Notes under the pieces: generated by a model | What the model was told of the DNA's origin: nothing | The model's database searches: none | The model's input: the letters and a program-made list of their open reading frames with translations, nothing else | Shown here: positions 33,307 to 40,765 of the stretch, piece by piece | Layout of the letters: each line of letters opens with the position of its first letter | Position numbering within the stretch: the first letter of the stretch is position 1 | Program-made: the position numbers and the translations under genes | Origin: Candidatus Sericytochromatia bacterium S15B-MN24 CBMW_12 | GTDB lineage: Bacteria > Cyanobacteriota > Sericytochromatia > S15B-MN24 > UBA4093 | Direction of reading: 5' to 3' | DNA: 56,870 bases | Assembly (NCBI GenBank): GCA_002083825.1 | Contig: DAZV01000031.1 | Location: forward strand, 288 to 57,157

Positions 33307-33570
33307 ATGGAAACCAAGGATAGCAATCCGGAAACCAACGAAAACCTCGTCACGCTCGTCGACGAGGATGGCAAGGAGCAGAACTTCGAGGTCGTCGAGG
33401 TCGTCGAGATTCATGGCAACTCCTACGCCCTCTTGACCCCCGCCGACGCCACGCCGGAGGAGGCCGAAGTGCTGATCCTCAAGGTTGTCGAGGACAGCCT
33501 CGTGAACATCGAGGACGAGGAAGAGTTCAACCACGTGGTCTCGCACATCCAGGGCCACGCTCACCACTAG
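33307..33570 (+). CDS. DUF1292-family acidic protein
   Basis: 87 residues. LVTLVDEDGKEQNFEVVEVV, NSYALLTPAD and a following acidic stretch with EAEVLILKVVED match the DUF1292 (YrzB-like) pattern found in Firmicutes, cyanobacteria and relatives. Two histidines near the C-terminus (GHAHH). The start at 33307 has AGGAGG about 13 bases upstream; the longer open frame from 33184 is not conserved-looking. Function is unknown. Confidence 0.8.
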   Translation: METKDSNPETNENLVTLVDEDGKEQNFEVVEVVEIHGNSYALLTPADATPEEAEVLILKVVEDSLVNIEDEEEFNHVVSHIQGHAHH

Positions 33571-33601
33571 TCGAGGACCCTGCGCGCCGCGCATCGTCTC
33601 A

Positions 33602-33637
33602 CGAAAGCCTCCCAAGCCAGCGCTTGGGGGGCTTTCG
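33602..33637 (+). terminator. Terminator-like hairpin after DUF1292 gene
   Basis: CGAAAGCCTCCCAAGC (33602-33617) pairs with GCTTGGGGGGCTTTCG (33622-33637) with one G-T pair and a 4-base loop. There is no T run. Confidence 0.6.
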
Positions 33638-33747
33638 GCCGAGTTACTTCCCGGACCTTCGAGATCGGTGGAAAACGCGCTAGGCATGGCGCGCGCGATG
33701 CGATAGGCTTTCTGAAAGATCCCTCCGACCCTTTGGCAGGTGACACC

Positions 33748-34017
33748 ATGAAAACGATGGGCCTTACCGAATCTCAACTCCTCGACCTGATCTCAGGGCG
33801 ACTCCAGGTCTCCCTGCAGCAGATCCAGGGCCGCATGACCTCTTGCGATCCGCTCCCCGACGTGCTGCCCGAACTGGGCGTCGAGATAGCGAAGATCATG
33901 GCCGCCGCCATTCATGCCAACAACCTGAAATGTGCCGAGCAAGCTGAGTACCTTGGCTCGGATACCTCAGCTCGCCAGGTCTACGATCACCTTAGTGCCT
34001 GCATCGACGGCTACTGA
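33748..34017 (+). CDS. Small helical protein of unknown function
   Basis: 89 residues from the ATG at 33748 behind CAGGTG. It is predicted helical and contains two well-spaced cysteines (SCDPLPDVL, LKCAEQAEYL) plus one near the C-terminus (SACIDGY). LTESQLLDLISGRLQVSLQQ gives an amphipathic N-terminal helix. No family recognised, no membrane segment. Confidence 0.5.
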   Translation: MKTMGLTESQLLDLISGRLQVSLQQIQGRMTSCDPLPDVLPELGVEIAKIMAAAIHANNLKCAEQAEYLGSDTSARQVYDHLSACIDGY

Positions 34018-34112
34018 ACCGGGTCAAGGTAATCGTGACGATAGCGTTGGGTTAAGTCTGGGCGGATAGACGCACGGTTTCGGGGGATTTCGGCATAACT
34101 CTCTCGGAGGCC

Positions 34113-35291
34113 ATGCCGATGATCTTGAAACCCTGGCGCTTCGCTGCGCTCTTCCTTGCACTATTGCTCACCGCTTGCGGTGGGACGGCTCCTGCTCTCG
34201 ATCAGACGGCTTCGAACTTCGAGGTGGCCTGGAGCGAGCAGACGATTGCCCCCTCCTTCAACATCGCCTACCACGATCGCATCGCCGCCAACGAGGCCGA
34301 GGCGAAGCGCTCTCCCTACAACACCCACCATACGGTCTTTCGCATCATCCGGCGCGCCAAGGTCTCCCTCGACGGCGCATTCTTCGACATCGAGGCCCTC
34401 GACGCGGTGGACGAGATCGTGAAAGCCAAGAAGCGCGGGGTCAAGGTTCGCCTGGTCACCGACTCCGACAACACGGTCGAGAAAGCCGATCCTACCAAGG
34501 TTCGCGAGGCCATTCATCGTCTGCGCGCCGCCGGCATTCCCGTCGAGGAGGATCAGCGCAGCGGCTTCATGCACCACAAGTTCATGGTCCTCGACGGCCA
34601 CACGGTCTGGACCGGATCAACCAACCTGACTCCGACCAGTCTCTATCATCACAACAACAACGCCCTGACCATCAGCTCGCGCGAACTCGCCGGCGCCTTC
34701 ACCGCGGAATTCGAGCGCATGTTCAGCGACCGGGCCTTCGGATCCTCCCAGCGCAGCAAGGTGAACCCCAGCCGGGTGATGCCTTTCAAGAGCGGTAGCG
34801 TCCAGACCTTCTTCTCGCCGAACGGTGGCGGACGCCAAGCCGTCCTCGACGAGGTGGACAAGGCCAAGAAGTGCATTCGCCTGATGACCTTCTCTCTGAC
34901 TGACGTTGAACTCGGCTTGATGATCCGTGGCAAGGCGCTGGAAGGCGTCAAGGTCGAGGGAGTCTTCGACCGCTGGCTCGCCGCCGGGCGCTACAGCTTG
35001 TATCCTCAGTTCAAGGCGGATGGGCTCAATGTCTGGCTGGATGGAAACGAGGCCCTGATGCACCACAAGGTGATCGTGATCGACGACACGACGGTCATCA
35101 CGGGCTCCTTCAACTTCTCTCAGAACGCCGAGGTCAACAACAACGAAGCGCTGCTCATCATCCGCAACGCTCCCGACCTCGTGAAGGCCTACGACGACGA
35201 ATTCAAGCGGCTGGTCGCTGCCGCCAAGTCAAACCATCCCCCCCGCCAGAAGCCCAAGGATCCCGAGCACCAGACCGGGGACGTTCCTTAG
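34113..35291 (+). CDS. Phospholipase D-like lipoprotein
   Basis: 392 residues. A lipoprotein signal with FLALLLTACGGT places it in the envelope. Two PLD catalytic motifs are present: HHKFMVLDGHTVWTGSTNLT and HHKVIVIDDTTVITGSFNFS, each with His, Lys, Asp, so the protein can form a full active site from one chain. The family includes phospholipases, cardiolipin synthases and nucleases; the exported location and the single-chain two-motif layout resemble secreted nucleases/phospholipases. CGGAGG lies just before the ATG. Its stop codon overlaps the stop of the convergent ketosynthase gene (TTAG, 35288-35291). Confidence 0.88.
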   Translation: MPMILKPWRFAALFLALLLTACGGTAPALDQTASNFEVAWSEQTIAPSFNIAYHDRIAANEAEAKRSPYNTHHTVFRIIRRAKVSLDGAFFDIEALDAVDEIVKAKKRGVKVRLVTDSDNTVEKADPTKVREAIHRLRAAGIPVEEDQRSGFMHHKFMVLDGHTVWTGSTNLTPTSLYHHNNNALTISSRELAGAFTAEFERMFSDRAFGSSQRSKVNPSRVMPFKSGSVQTFFSPNGGGRQAVLDEVDKAKKCIRLMTFSLTDVELGLMIRGKALEGVKVEGVFDRWLAAGRYSLYPQFKADGLNVWLDGNEALMHHKVIVIDDTTVITGSFNFSQNAEVNNNEALLIIRNAPDLVKAYDDEFKRLVAAAKSNHPPRQKPKDPEHQTGDVP

Positions 35292-36415
35292 CCGCGCTTC
35301 GCCAGGATCACGCTGCCGACGGAGTAGCCGGCGCCAAAGCTGGAGATGATTCCGAGCGCGCCCGGCTCGAGGTCCGCGCGGTGCAGGTGAAAGGCGATGA
35401 TCGATCCCGCCGAGCTCGTGTTGGCGTAGCGGTCGAGGATGACCGGAGCCTCGGTCTCCGTGGCATCTCGGCCCAGGAGGCGCCTGGCGATGAGCTGGTT
35501 CATGCTGAGGTTCGCCTGGTGCAGCCAGAAGCGCTTCACGGCCGTGGTCTCGATCCCATGCTCCGTGAGGTGGGCACCGATGTGTTCGGCGACCATGGGG
35601 CAGACTTCCTTGAAGACCTTGCGTCCCTGCTGCACGAAGAGCTTGTCGGCTTTTTCCTGGTCCGTCGGAGCGGTCCGGTTGAGGAAGCCGAAGTTGTTGC
35701 GGATGTTGTTGCTGAACGTGGTGACCAGCTTGGTTCCTATCACCGCGAAGGTCTCGCGGGCCTGGGCGAGGTCCTCGCGCTCGAGGACGACGGCCGTGCA
35801 GGCGTCGCCGAAGATGAAGTGGCTGTCGCGATCGCGGAAGTTGAGGTGCGCCGAGCAAATTTCGGGATTGACCATGAGGACCGCGCGCGCCTGGCCCGAC
35901 TGGATGGCATTGACGGCCGTCTGGATGCCGAACGTGGCCGACGAGCAAGCCACGTTGAGGTCGAAGCCGAAGCCCTGGATGCCCAGGGCGCCCTGGACCT
36001 CGATGGCGAGCGCGGGGTAGGGGCGCTGCATGTTGGAAGCGGCCACCAGCACCATGTCGATATCTGCGGCCGTGCGGCCAGCATTGGCAAGCGCCTCGCG
36101 CGCCGCTGCGACCGCCATTTCCGCCTGAACGGAAAGGGAATCGTTATCCCGTTCCGGCAGGCTGGGGCACATGCGCCGAGGATCCAGCACCCCTACGCGA
36201 TCCATGAGAAAACGGCTCTTGATCCCCGAAGCCTTGAGGATGAAGTCGACGCTCGATTCTTGCAGGGGCTGCAACTCGCCCGAGGCGATGGCCGCTGCGT
36301 GCTCGGCGTTGAAGAGGCTGACGTGAGCGTTGAAAGAGGAGACGAGCTCCGCGTTGCTCACGGCATGGGGAGGGGTGAAGAGCCCGGTTCCGCTGATGAC
36401 GACTGGATGATTCAT
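35288..36415 (-). CDS. 3-oxoacyl-ACP synthase III (FabH-like)
   Basis: 375 residues from the ATG at 36415, where homology begins (HPVVISGTGLFTPPHAVSN). The catalytic triad is visible: Cys in DLNVACSSATFGIQ, His in FWLHQANLSMNQLI, Asn in RYANTSSAGSII. Long inserts such as SFNAHVSLFNAEHAAAI and GIKSRFLMDRVGVLDPRRM place it in the FabH-like branch with pseudomonad relatives (FabH2 type) rather than housekeeping FabH. It condenses an acyl-CoA or acyl-ACP with malonyl-ACP. No other fatty-acid gene is adjacent; the next gene in the same direction is a B12 radical SAM enzyme. Confidence 0.88.
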   Translation of the reverse strand: MNHPVVISGTGLFTPPHAVSNAELVSSFNAHVSLFNAEHAAAIASGELQPLQESSVDFILKASGIKSRFLMDRVGVLDPRRMCPSLPERDNDSLSVQAEMAVAAAREALANAGRTAADIDMVLVAASNMQRPYPALAIEVQGALGIQGFGFDLNVACSSATFGIQTAVNAIQSGQARAVLMVNPEICSAHLNFRDRDSHFIFGDACTAVVLEREDLAQARETFAVIGTKLVTTFSNNIRNNFGFLNRTAPTDQEKADKLFVQQGRKVFKEVCPMVAEHIGAHLTEHGIETTAVKRFWLHQANLSMNQLIARRLLGRDATETEAPVILDRYANTSSAGSIIAFHLHRADLEPGALGIISSFGAGYSVGSVILAKRG

Positions 36416-36508
36416 GGGGTGCTCACAATGCCTCGGTGGGGCGGTTGGGGGGGGACCAATACGAGATTGGTTGATCATACACCATTGCGGGCCATCGGTC
36501 TCCCGAAT

Positions 36509-36544
36509 CAGCCCCCTTGGGCCGGCTAGGGCGCAAGGGGGCTG
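36509..36544. terminator. Hairpin between radical SAM and ketosynthase genes
   Basis: CAGCCCCCTTG (36509-36519) and CAAGGGGGCTG (36534-36544) form an 11-bp stem with a 14-base loop. Lack of a T run makes it a weak terminator candidate; it may instead be a processing or attenuation site before the ketosynthase gene. Confidence 0.4.
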
Positions 36545-36591
36545 GAAGTGACGGCTGAGGTCTTACCGCCCACGATGCGGCATGTCCCGGG

Positions 36592-38430
36592 CTAAGGGTT
36601 GTCCACGACCGTGGCCGAGGCAAGCCGCTCCATTCGGTAGTTCTTGACCGCCTCCGCCCCGAATTTCGACAGGTAGAGGTGGATGTTCTCCCGGTTGCGC
36701 AGGTACATCCAGATCCCGTAGTGGTAGGCCTCGAGGCATTGTCGCGTGCAGGACGTCAGGGCATCCTTGAGCTCGGCCTCGTCCATGCCGCTGACGGCCT
36801 TGTAGGACAGGGTGGTCGAGAGCTCTTCGACGTCCTCGATGACTTCCAGGATGCCGTGCTTCTCGGCCTCGCGGTAAAGGGGACTCTGCTTGTTCAGGGT
36901 GAAGACCGACCGACCGTAGGCATGGATGATATCGGTGTTCTGGCAGAGGGAGTCGATGGTCATCTTCGCCTCTTCCCGGGTTTCGGTCGGATACCCGAAG
37001 AAGAGGTAGTTGAAGTTGAAGATGCCGGCTTCCGACGAGGCCCGCAGGATGTCGAAGCGCTGCTGGTAGCCGACCCCCTTGTTGATGAGTTCCAGAATCC
37101 GGGGCGAGCCGGTCTCGTAGCCCCAGAGCACCATCCGAAGGCCCGCCGCGTACAGGATTTCGAAGAGATCGGGCGTGAACGCCTTCTCGATCCGCCCGTT
37201 GCAGAACCAGGTGATGTTCAGCTCCTCGTCGATGAAGCGCTGCGCGAGTTTGCGCATGTAAGAGGGGCGCATCGACTCGTCGATGAACTGGAAGTGATGG
37301 ATGCCGTAGCGATCCCGCAGGAACCGGATCTCCTCGACCAGCCGATCGAGACTCTTGACGTCGTCATCGACCCCGTAGAACGAGTCGCAAAAGGTGCACT
37401 GCCCCCAGTAACAGCCCTTGCTGGCCCGAATGGTCAGGATCATCTCGGGGGATAGATACTTGTCCATCGGAAAGCCTTCGAGGTCCTGGAACCCGATCTG
37501 GTCCATGGGCAGCGCCTTGCGGGGCATGGTCATCTGAACCCGATCCCCCTCGAGGTAGAGCAGGCTCGGGACTTTCTCGAGGCTCTCGCCGCGATGGAGT
37601 GCCTGAACGAGCGCCAGGAGCTGATCTTCCCCTTCGCCGAAGCAGACGCTGTGGGCGAAGGCCTCGAAGAACTCCGGGCGCTGGGAAAGCGCCTCGGTGA
37701 CGCGGGTGAAGAAGTTGCCGCCAATGCCGATGTGCATCCCCTCGGGAGCCGCCTGCCGGAGCATGTGGGCGAGGGTCAAGCCGGGTACCAGCTGGGAAAA
37801 GCAGTTGATGGAGATGCCGACGTAATCCGCCTCGGAAGCCAGAAGTTCCGGCAGGACCTGCTCGTAGTACGGAATGAACATGTTGCTCTTCCGGTCCTGG
37901 GCCTGGGCGATGAGGTTGTTCGTGTTCATCATCAAGCCCGGCTGCTCGAAGTAGTTGAAGCTGAGCTGAGAGGGGAAATAGGGCGTGGAGGTGGCCTTGA
38001 GGGCCAGATCGATGACGTGGAGCGCCTCCAGCAGCATGTCCGGGTTGTAGAAGCGCCGCGGGTCCTTCAGGGTCTCCTTGGCGTCCATGATCATGTGAGG
38101 CAGCCGATCGAGCATTTCCCCGTGCTCATCGACGAAGTGCTTGATCGCCTGGAGGCGGACCCGATCGAGGTGAGCATCCAAGGAATGAGGATCGAGCATG
38201 AGGCGGAAACTGCTCTGGGGACCGAGGTACTCGAGATCGAGGTGGAGGCGGTCTCGGACCCGCTGGAGGTGGTGGGGGCTCAAGACATGATCGTAGTACT
38301 CGATGTTGAGATCCCGCACCGCGACCTCGACGCCGTGGTGGCGCAGATGGCCCGCCAGGGCCCGCAGCGCGAAGTGAGGGTGCTGCGGGCTCCACTGCGG
38401 GGGAAAGATCAAGAGCGCCTTTCCCATCAC
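36592..38430 (-). CDS. B12-binding-domain radical SAM enzyme
   Basis: 612 residues. The N-terminal half contains a Rossmann-like cobalamin-binding region (LLIFPPQWSPQHPHFALRAL, then VGISINCFSQLVPGL and GIGGNFFTR). The radical SAM core starts near residue 345 with ASKGCYWGQCTFCDS: the cysteines are spaced C-x4-C-x2-C, one residue longer than the standard motif but seen in other B12-type members. Later pieces include FQFIDESMRPSYMRKLAQRF and GLRMVLWGYETGSPRILELI. Such enzymes methylate or rearrange unreactive carbons in lipids, peptides or antibiotics. The ATG overlaps the stop of the small helical gene upstream (38427-38430). Confidence 0.87.
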   Translation of the reverse strand: MMGKALLIFPPQWSPQHPHFALRALAGHLRHHGVEVAVRDLNIEYYDHVLSPHHLQRVRDRLHLDLEYLGPQSSFRLMLDPHSLDAHLDRVRLQAIKHFVDEHGEMLDRLPHMIMDAKETLKDPRRFYNPDMLLEALHVIDLALKATSTPYFPSQLSFNYFEQPGLMMNTNNLIAQAQDRKSNMFIPYYEQVLPELLASEADYVGISINCFSQLVPGLTLAHMLRQAAPEGMHIGIGGNFFTRVTEALSQRPEFFEAFAHSVCFGEGEDQLLALVQALHRGESLEKVPSLLYLEGDRVQMTMPRKALPMDQIGFQDLEGFPMDKYLSPEMILTIRASKGCYWGQCTFCDSFYGVDDDVKSLDRLVEEIRFLRDRYGIHHFQFIDESMRPSYMRKLAQRFIDEELNITWFCNGRIEKAFTPDLFEILYAAGLRMVLWGYETGSPRILELINKGVGYQQRFDILRASSEAGIFNFNYLFFGYPTETREEAKMTIDSLCQNTDIIHAYGRSVFTLNKQSPLYREAEKHGILEVIEDVEELSTTLSYKAVSGMDEAELKDALTSCTRQCLEAYHYGIWMYLRNRENIHLYLSKFGAEAVKNYRMERLASATVVDNP

Positions 38431-38708
38431 GCTTCCCCCATGAGGGCCTTGGCCGCGCGCGTGAAGTCATGCAGCTCCTTGATCAACGGGACCATGACGT
38501 CCATTCGATTGCTCTGGATTTCGGCTACGGCCTCGTCATGCTTTTGCTTCCTGGCGGCGATCTCGTCACCTCGACCGGTCAGCTTGAGTTCGAGGAGCAT
38601 CTCCTTGAGCTCTCGCTCGCGAGCGATCAAACCATCCAAGCGCTGAACGCGTTCGACGACTTCAGCCTTGGTGAGTAGCGTGGAAGGTGCGTCTTGATGC
38701 ATGGCCAT
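38427..38708 (-). CDS. Small coiled-coil protein coupled to the radical SAM enzyme
   Basis: 93 residues, almost wholly helical with heptad-like hydrophobics (VVERVQRLDGLIARERELKE, MLLELKLTGRGDEIAARKQK). It has no cysteine and no obvious leader/core border. Its stop overlaps the start of the radical SAM gene by ATGA, so it is made in step with the enzyme. It may be a subunit, carrier or substrate; none of these can be read from sequence. Confidence 0.65.
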   Translation of the reverse strand: MAMHQDAPSTLLTKAEVVERVQRLDGLIARERELKEMLLELKLTGRGDEIAARKQKHDEAVAEIQSNRMDVMVPLIKELHDFTRAAKALMGEA

Positions 38709-38714
38709 CCTTAA

Positions 38715-39668
38715 CTAGACGGAAGGTGTTTTGGTGGACGGGGTGCTCGGAGTCGCGCTCGGGGTGGAGCCGGACGGGGCCTCCGCGGCGGGGGTCGCCT
38801 GGGGAGAGGATCCTTGGGGGGTCTGGCCTCCCGTCGTCGGCGTCCGCGTCGCCGCAGCCTCGATGCCGCGCGAGGCCTCGACGTCGGCCCTGCGACGCTG
38901 TTCCATCTTCTCGACGGTATCCAGCGCATCCTTGGCCACCTGTGCGGCCATGGCGAGGCCGTCATTCCGGCTCGCTTGGATGTTGTTGGGATCGATGCCG
39001 AGATCCGTCAGCGCCTTCTCGAACCCCATGTCCGTCGTGGTCAGCATGCCGTCGCCGTTGGAATCCATGGCGATGACGTTTCCGGTTTCCCGGTTGACGA
39101 CCGCCATCATCCCATCCTCGTTCTTGACCTCGGCGTCGATCCCGTACTGTTCCTTGAGGGTCTTGGCCAGCTCCTCGAAAGAAATCATCCCCCCATTTTT
39201 TTGCTTGAACACGGTGTAAACCGCGATCAACTCGTCTTCGGTCATCGTCAGGGTCTTGCTGACCGGAGCCCCCATGCCGCTCCCGCCCACGGAGACGCTG
39301 GCCATCCGGATCGGCGGGGGCGCGGGCTCGCAGACGGGATCGGGCGGCGGAGTGACCGAGTCGGGAAGCGGTGGCGCGGTGGCCAGGACGATTTCATCGC
39401 CGGTGGTCGTGCTGGCAGGCGGGATCTGGTACTCGTTCCGGTCCGTCCAAATGAGATCCGCCCACTGGCCCGTGGTACCGGTCAATCCGATTTCCGAGCT
39501 GGGCCCGGCGCCCCCTACCGCCGCCGCGTCGCTTGCAGGTCCCGCTCCCGCGGCTTGTTGCGGGGAGCTCGGCTCTGCCGCGGGCGCCACCCCGGTAGCT
39601 CCGGGAGCAGCGACGCCTTGCATGGGGGGACGTGGAGTCAAGGGGTTGTTCGAAATCGGGGTTGTCAT
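38715..39668 (-). CDS. Pro/Ala/Thr-rich protein with EF-hand-like loop
   Basis: 317 residues. Low-complexity ends (PQQAAGAGPASDAAAVGGAG, and a Pro/Ser/Thr tail) flank a folded centre of about 100 residues: TMTEDELIAVYTVFKQKNGG, ISFEELAKTLKEQY and a calcium-binding-like loop DSNGDGMLTTTD. The earlier loop-helix part (KQKNGGMISFEEL) may be a second, non-binding EF-hand. There is no signal peptide, yet composition is typical of secreted proteins. It ends 7 bases upstream of the small helical gene, so it is likely in one operon with it and the radical SAM enzyme. Confidence 0.6.
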   Translation of the reverse strand: MTTPISNNPLTPRPPMQGVAAPGATGVAPAAEPSSPQQAAGAGPASDAAAVGGAGPSSEIGLTGTTGQWADLIWTDRNEYQIPPASTTTGDEIVLATAPPLPDSVTPPPDPVCEPAPPPIRMASVSVGGSGMGAPVSKTLTMTEDELIAVYTVFKQKNGGMISFEELAKTLKEQYGIDAEVKNEDGMMAVVNRETGNVIAMDSNGDGMLTTTDMGFEKALTDLGIDPNNIQASRNDGLAMAAQVAKDALDTVEKMEQRRRADVEASRGIEAAATRTPTTGGQTPQGSSPQATPAAEAPSGSTPSATPSTPSTKTPSV

Positions 39669-39708
39669 CGTTCCTTCTCCTTCCGGGGGGCGCCTTCACT
39701 GCCGGTTG

Positions 39709-40533
39709 CTAAAACTGGAGATCCTTGGCCAGGCGACCCTGGTTGTCGTACCAGCGCTCGCGCGTCACGTTGCCTACGACGTCGTAGGCGAATTCCTTGC
39801 GGGCATTCAGGCCCCCAGTCTCGTTCAAGACCTGGATCTTGCTGATGCGATCTTGGAGGCCGTAGGTGTAGGCGTAGCCGCCGCGACGCTGCCCGTTCGG
39901 CAGATGCCAGCGCCGCTCCAGCAGGTTGCCTTTGGCATCGTAACGGTAAGAATGGAAGCCCTCCAGGCTGTTACGGCCGTCGTAGAGGTGCTGGGTCACC
40001 AGCTCTCCCTTGTCGTCGTAGGCGTAGATGAAGCGCCGGATCATGCGGCGCTGATCATCGAACCACGACTCCTCGGTGATGAGGGCGCGGTAGTCGTATT
40101 CGGACTTGATGGTGTAGTAGAGCGAGCCGTCCTGGTGATACTCCGCGCGCCAAGTCATCAAGCCCGACAATTCGTCGAAGACGTAGCGGTGGTAGTTGTC
40201 GAAGCGCCCATAGCGATCGACCCAGATGGAATCGAGGAGGTTGTCGTCCTCGTAGCGGTAATATCGCTTGCTGGGCTTGGTGTATTCCCGCGAGAACTTC
40301 TCGAAGTAGATCACGCGGCCTTGAGCATCGTAGTGAAAGGCCTGGTGATCCGAGGGGACCTTGCCCTTCGGATACTCGCCGTAGCCGATGAGCCTCCCCA
40401 GTTCGTTGATGCGCCCGATCTTGAAGTAGCGGGTGCTCGCGATGCGCGACTTGGTCTCGGCATCGAGTTCCGCGAGGCTCGGGAGCACAATCGCACGCTC
40501 CTTGGCCGCGCCCACCTTGGTCGCACCCTCCAT
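39709..40533 (-). CDS. YD-repeat (RHS-like) protein without toxin domain
   Basis: 274 residues made of about ten repeats of 20-25 residues with the YD-repeat pattern: FHYDAQGRVIYFEKFSREYT, YRYDAKGNLLERRWHLPNG, FAYDVVGNVTRERWYDNQG. RHS proteins normally have over 1000 residues and a C-terminal toxin; here the chain stops after the repeats. No signal peptide. It precedes the EF-hand-like gene by 40 bases in the same direction. A GGAGG lies about 9 bases before the ATG. Confidence 0.7.
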   Translation of the reverse strand: MEGATKVGAAKERAIVLPSLAELDAETKSRIASTRYFKIGRINELGRLIGYGEYPKGKVPSDHQAFHYDAQGRVIYFEKFSREYTKPSKRYYRYEDDNLLDSIWVDRYGRFDNYHRYVFDELSGLMTWRAEYHQDGSLYYTIKSEYDYRALITEESWFDDQRRMIRRFIYAYDDKGELVTQHLYDGRNSLEGFHSYRYDAKGNLLERRWHLPNGQRRGGYAYTYGLQDRISKIQVLNETGGLNARKEFAYDVVGNVTRERWYDNQGRLAKDLQF

Positions 40534-40716
40534 GACTCCTCCTTCGAATGATTCCTGGTAAACGTGATGAGCGCCTGATTAACGGGTTACATTAAGTTTC
40601 ATACCCATGTCATGGCGGTTCAGGCCGGAGCGGCTATCCGTAGTTTCTACTGATTCGGAGAGGCGAGACATGAGTGGACCGGCCTCCTGAAAGGGGTCCT
40701 TCCTGCACGAGGCCCC

Positions 40717-40752
40717 AAAAAACGAGGAGGGGGGCCGCCTTGGCGGCCCCCC
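40717..40752 (-). terminator. Rho-independent terminator of the deoC-aldehyde dehydrogenase operon
   Basis: On the minus strand an 11-bp perfect stem (GGGGGGCCGCC, 40752-40742 with 40739-40729, loop of 2) is followed by CCTCG and TTTTTT (40722-40717). It lies 14 bases beyond the aldehyde dehydrogenase stop. The gap 40534-40765 otherwise holds no gene. Confidence 0.85.
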
Positions 40753-40765
40753 TACCGGGATTGCA

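Noticed and set aside
36592..38430. Lysine 2,3-aminomutase as missing partner of AblB
   Set aside because: The protein has a B12-binding N-terminus and none of the KamA motifs; it is also 13 kb away.
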